A stretch of DNA of 15,169 nt, taken from NCBI GenBank assembly GCA_963205035.1, contig CAUJII010000093.1, forward strand, positions 1-15,169. The letters are read 5' to 3'. Position 1 is the first letter of the stretch. Each line of letters opens with the position of its first letter. This DNA is from Spirochaetota bacterium. GTDB taxonomy: Bacteria; Spirochaetota; Leptospiria; Turneriellales; Turneriellaceae. The notes under the pieces were generated by a model. It was not told the origin of the DNA, searched no databases, and saw only the letters and a list, made by a program, of their open reading frames with translations. Shown here piece after piece: positions 13,113 to 15,169 of the stretch. Both the position numbers and the translations under genes were made by a program.

Positions 13113-15169
13113 ATGAAAGATACTTTTGAACCACAAATTCCGCAGGCAAAGGGGATGTACGATCCTCAATTCGAGAAAGACGCTTGCGGCGTCGGGTTTA
13201 TCGCCGACCTAAAAGGCGGCGCATCGCGCTCGATTATCGACAGTGCTCTTGCAATGCTCGCAAACCTCGAACACCGTGGCGCTGTGGGCGCCGACCCTGA
13301 AACAGGCGACGGAGCGGGAATTCTTATGCAAATGCCGCATGACTTTTTTGTCGCGGTGTCCAAAGACGCGGGAGTCCATTTGCCCTCAGTGGGGAAATAC
13401 GGCGTTGCATTTATTTTTATGCCGCAAGACAAATCTCTCCGCGAACAAATTAAAAATATTTTTGAAAAGGTCGTTGTCGACGAAGAACTCGAATTTTTAG
13501 GATGGCGTAAAGTCCCGACGGACGACACAGTGCCAGGTTTTGGCGCAAAGCGCACCTTGCCTTATATCGTTCAAGCGTTCGTAGGTTTTGGCACCTTCCA
13601 AGGAAGCGGCGACGATTTTGAGCGTAGGCTTTATCTCGTGCGCCGCGTCATCGACAGGCGCATCCGTCAGCAACTCAAACTCAATCGGGCGCAGTACTAC
13701 GTTCCTTCTTTCAGCAGCCGCACAATCATCTACAAAGGAATGCTTCTTGCGGCGCAAGTTCCCGCGTTTTTCAAAGACCTCTCTCACCCGGAAATGAAAT
13801 CCGCAATGGCTTTGATCCACATGCGGTTCTCGACGAATACATTCCCGACGTGGGATTTAGCGCACCCTTTCCGTATGATTGCGCACAACGGAGAAATCAA
13901 TACGCTGCGTGGAAATATCCATTGGATGAAAACGCGCGAGGCTGTGATGGAATCTCCCCACTACGGGCCGGACCTTAAACGCATGCTCCCCATCGTCATG
14001 GAAGGGCAATCCGACTCCGCGACTTTCGACACAGTCCTCGAGCTCCTCGTGATGAGCGGACGCAGCCTACCGCATGCGATGATGATGATGATTCCCGAAG
14101 CGTGGTCGAAAAATGATCTCATGGACGCCGATAGACGCGCTTTCTATGAATACCACGCAACGATGATGGAGCCGTGGGACGGTCCCGCTGCGGTTGCCTT
14201 TACCGATGGCAATGTCATCGGCGCAACACTCGACCGCAATGGGTTGAGACCCGCACGCTACATCCGAACCAAGAACGACATTGTGATTATGGCTTCAGAA
14301 ATGGGAGTTTTGCCGATACCCGCTGAAGAGATTGTCTTAAGCGGCAAACTCGAACCCGGTAAAATGCTCCTCATCGATCTTTCCGAAGGGCGCATTGTTT
14401 CCGACGACGAAGCCAAAGACAAAATTGTAAAACAAAAACCGTACGGCAAGTGGGTGAAAGAAAACATGCTGCAGTTCGGCGACCTACCCATCCCACCGAG
14501 GGTCAATCCGATCAACCACGAAACTGTGGTTGAAAGGCAACGCATCTTTGGATATACTAAAGAGGATATAAATATTGTAATGAAGCCGATGGTTTTGACC
14601 GGCCAGGAAAATATCGGTTCGATGGGAACCGATGCCGCGCTCGCCGTCCTTTCTGAAAGGCCGCAGATGCTCTACCGGTATTTCAAGCAACTTTTTGCGC
14701 AGGTGACCAACCCGCCCATCGACGCGATACGCGAAGAGCTCGTGATGGAGCTTACGACGTATATCGGCCCCGAAGGCAACTTACTCGACGAAACGCCGCA
14801 ACACGCGCACAGAATCGAACTACCCCACCCTATCTTAGACAACGAACAACTCGAACAACTCAAGGGGATTACACTCGGTAGATTTTCCTCGGAGACGATA
14901 AGCCTCCATTTTAACCCGGCGAAGAAGAACGACATGCGTGCGCAGCTCGACAGGATTTGCCGCTCTGCCATCGAGATAGTGCGTGCGGGGACAAACATAC
15001 TCATCCTTTCGGACCGCGGGGTAACGAAAGAAATAGCGCCCATACCCAGCCTTTTGGCAGTGGGCGCAGTCCACCACGCGCTCATCCGCGCAGGACTCAG
15101 AACGCGCACGGGGATCATTATCGAAAGCGGCGAAGCGCGCGAAGTCCACCACTTTGCGCTCCTCTTGGG
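13113..15169 (+). CDS. gltB: Glutamate synthase, large subunit (N-terminal 685 residues; cut by window end)
   Basis: The reading frame is open from ATG 13113 to the end of the window, about 685 codons of an expected roughly 1500. It makes glutamate from glutamine and 2-oxoglutarate. AAGGAG lies 5 nt before the start. FEKDACGVGF places the catalytic Cys at 25, so residues 1-24 are the propeptide normally removed to expose it. The class II amidotransferase domain follows: LEHRGAVGADPETGDGAGI (52-70), STNTFPTWDLAHPFR and HNGEINTLRGN (near 258-268), and DRNGLRPARY (near 373). GSMGTDAALAVLS (near 502) and LSDRGV belong to the central domain. The window ends at HHFALLL, before the FMN and 3Fe-4S region. 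Its electron donor subunit (gltD) is outside the window. Confidence 0.96.
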   Translation, partial: MKDTFEPQIPQAKGMYDPQFEKDACGVGFIADLKGGASRSIIDSALAMLANLEHRGAVGADPETGDGAGILMQMPHDFFVAVSKDAGVHLPSVGKYGVAFIFMPQDKSLREQIKNIFEKVVVDEELEFLGWRKVPTDDTVPGFGAKRTLPYIVQAFVGFGTFQGSGDDFERRLYLVRRVIDRRIRQQLKLNRAQYYVPSFSSRTIIYKGMLLAAQVPAFFKDLSHPEMKSAMALIHMRFSTNTFPTWDLAHPFRMIAHNGEINTLRGNIHWMKTREAVMESPHYGPDLKRMLPIVMEGQSDSATFDTVLELLVMSGRSLPHAMMMMIPEAWSKNDLMDADRRAFYEYHATMMEPWDGPAAVAFTDGNVIGATLDRNGLRPARYIRTKNDIVIMASEMGVLPIPAEEIVLSGKLEPGKMLLIDLSEGRIVSDDEAKDKIVKQKPYGKWVKENMLQFGDLPIPPRVNPINHETVVERQRIFGYTKEDINIVMKPMVLTGQENIGSMGTDAALAVLSERPQMLYRYFKQLFAQVTNPPIDAIREELVMELTTYIGPEGNLLDETPQHAHRIELPHPILDNEQLEQLKGITLGRFSSETISLHFNPAKKNDMRAQLDRICRSAIEIVRAGTNILILSDRGVTKEIAPIPSLLAVGAVHHALIRAGLRTRTGIIIESGEAREVHHFALLL

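Overview
This is a compact bacterial window with moderate G+C, short intergenic gaps, many 4-bp ATGA overlaps and some TTG starts. The organism is a diderm (Gram-negative-type) bacterium. It encodes split-type proton-translocating transhydrogenase, a lipobox lipoprotein, a secreted protein ending in a probable outer-membrane barrel, and a full glutathione pathway. A spirochaete of the Leptospirales or a proteobacterium would both fit; the style of the secreted proteins makes me lean weakly towards the former, but nothing here is diagnostic.

Layout. (1) 1-1490, +: the last codons of the small membrane alpha subunit of transhydrogenase (pntAB), then complete pntB. (2) 1503-3012, -: lipB fused to a C-terminal DUF309 domain, and upstream of it a short ssb lacking the acidic tail tip; a 16-bp bulged hairpin lies between them. 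(3) 3271-8611, +: a promoter followed by seven tightly packed genes: BolA/IbaG, monothiol CGFS glutaredoxin, gshA (ATP-grasp-type glutamate-cysteine ligase), gshB, a YadGH-like ABC ATPase and permease, and a glyoxalase-II-like hydrolase. It reads as a glutathione and Fe-S operon. (4) 8675-10665, -: two overlapping genes for envelope proteins, one a CsgG/FlgO-like domain joined by a Lys/Pro/Glu-rich linker to a probable beta-barrel, the other a lipoprotein with Asp-rich calcium-loop-like repeats. (5) 10740-15169, +: a nitrogen-assimilation cluster: a heavily structured leader, an unrecognised 80-residue ORF, amtB, glnK (PII) and gltB (glutamate synthase large subunit, cut off by the window end).

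How the genes work together. Transhydrogenase supplies NADPH, which both glutathione cycling and glutamate synthase can draw on. GshA and GshB make glutathione; CGFS glutaredoxin and BolA use it to hold a [2Fe-2S] cluster; the glyoxalase-II-like enzyme would hydrolyse S-acylglutathiones. Amt, PII and GltB form the usual ammonium uptake, sensing and assimilation set.

The best candidate for something undescribed is 10740-11194: a leader that folds by eye into a four-helix junction with a competing alternative pairing, directly ahead of the orphan 80-residue ORF in the nitrogen cluster. Also notable are the LipB-DUF309 fusion, a PII protein without the Tyr-51 modification site, the tail-less SSB, and an ABC exporter embedded in the glutathione operon. 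No tRNA, rRNA, CRISPR array or insertion sequence was seen.
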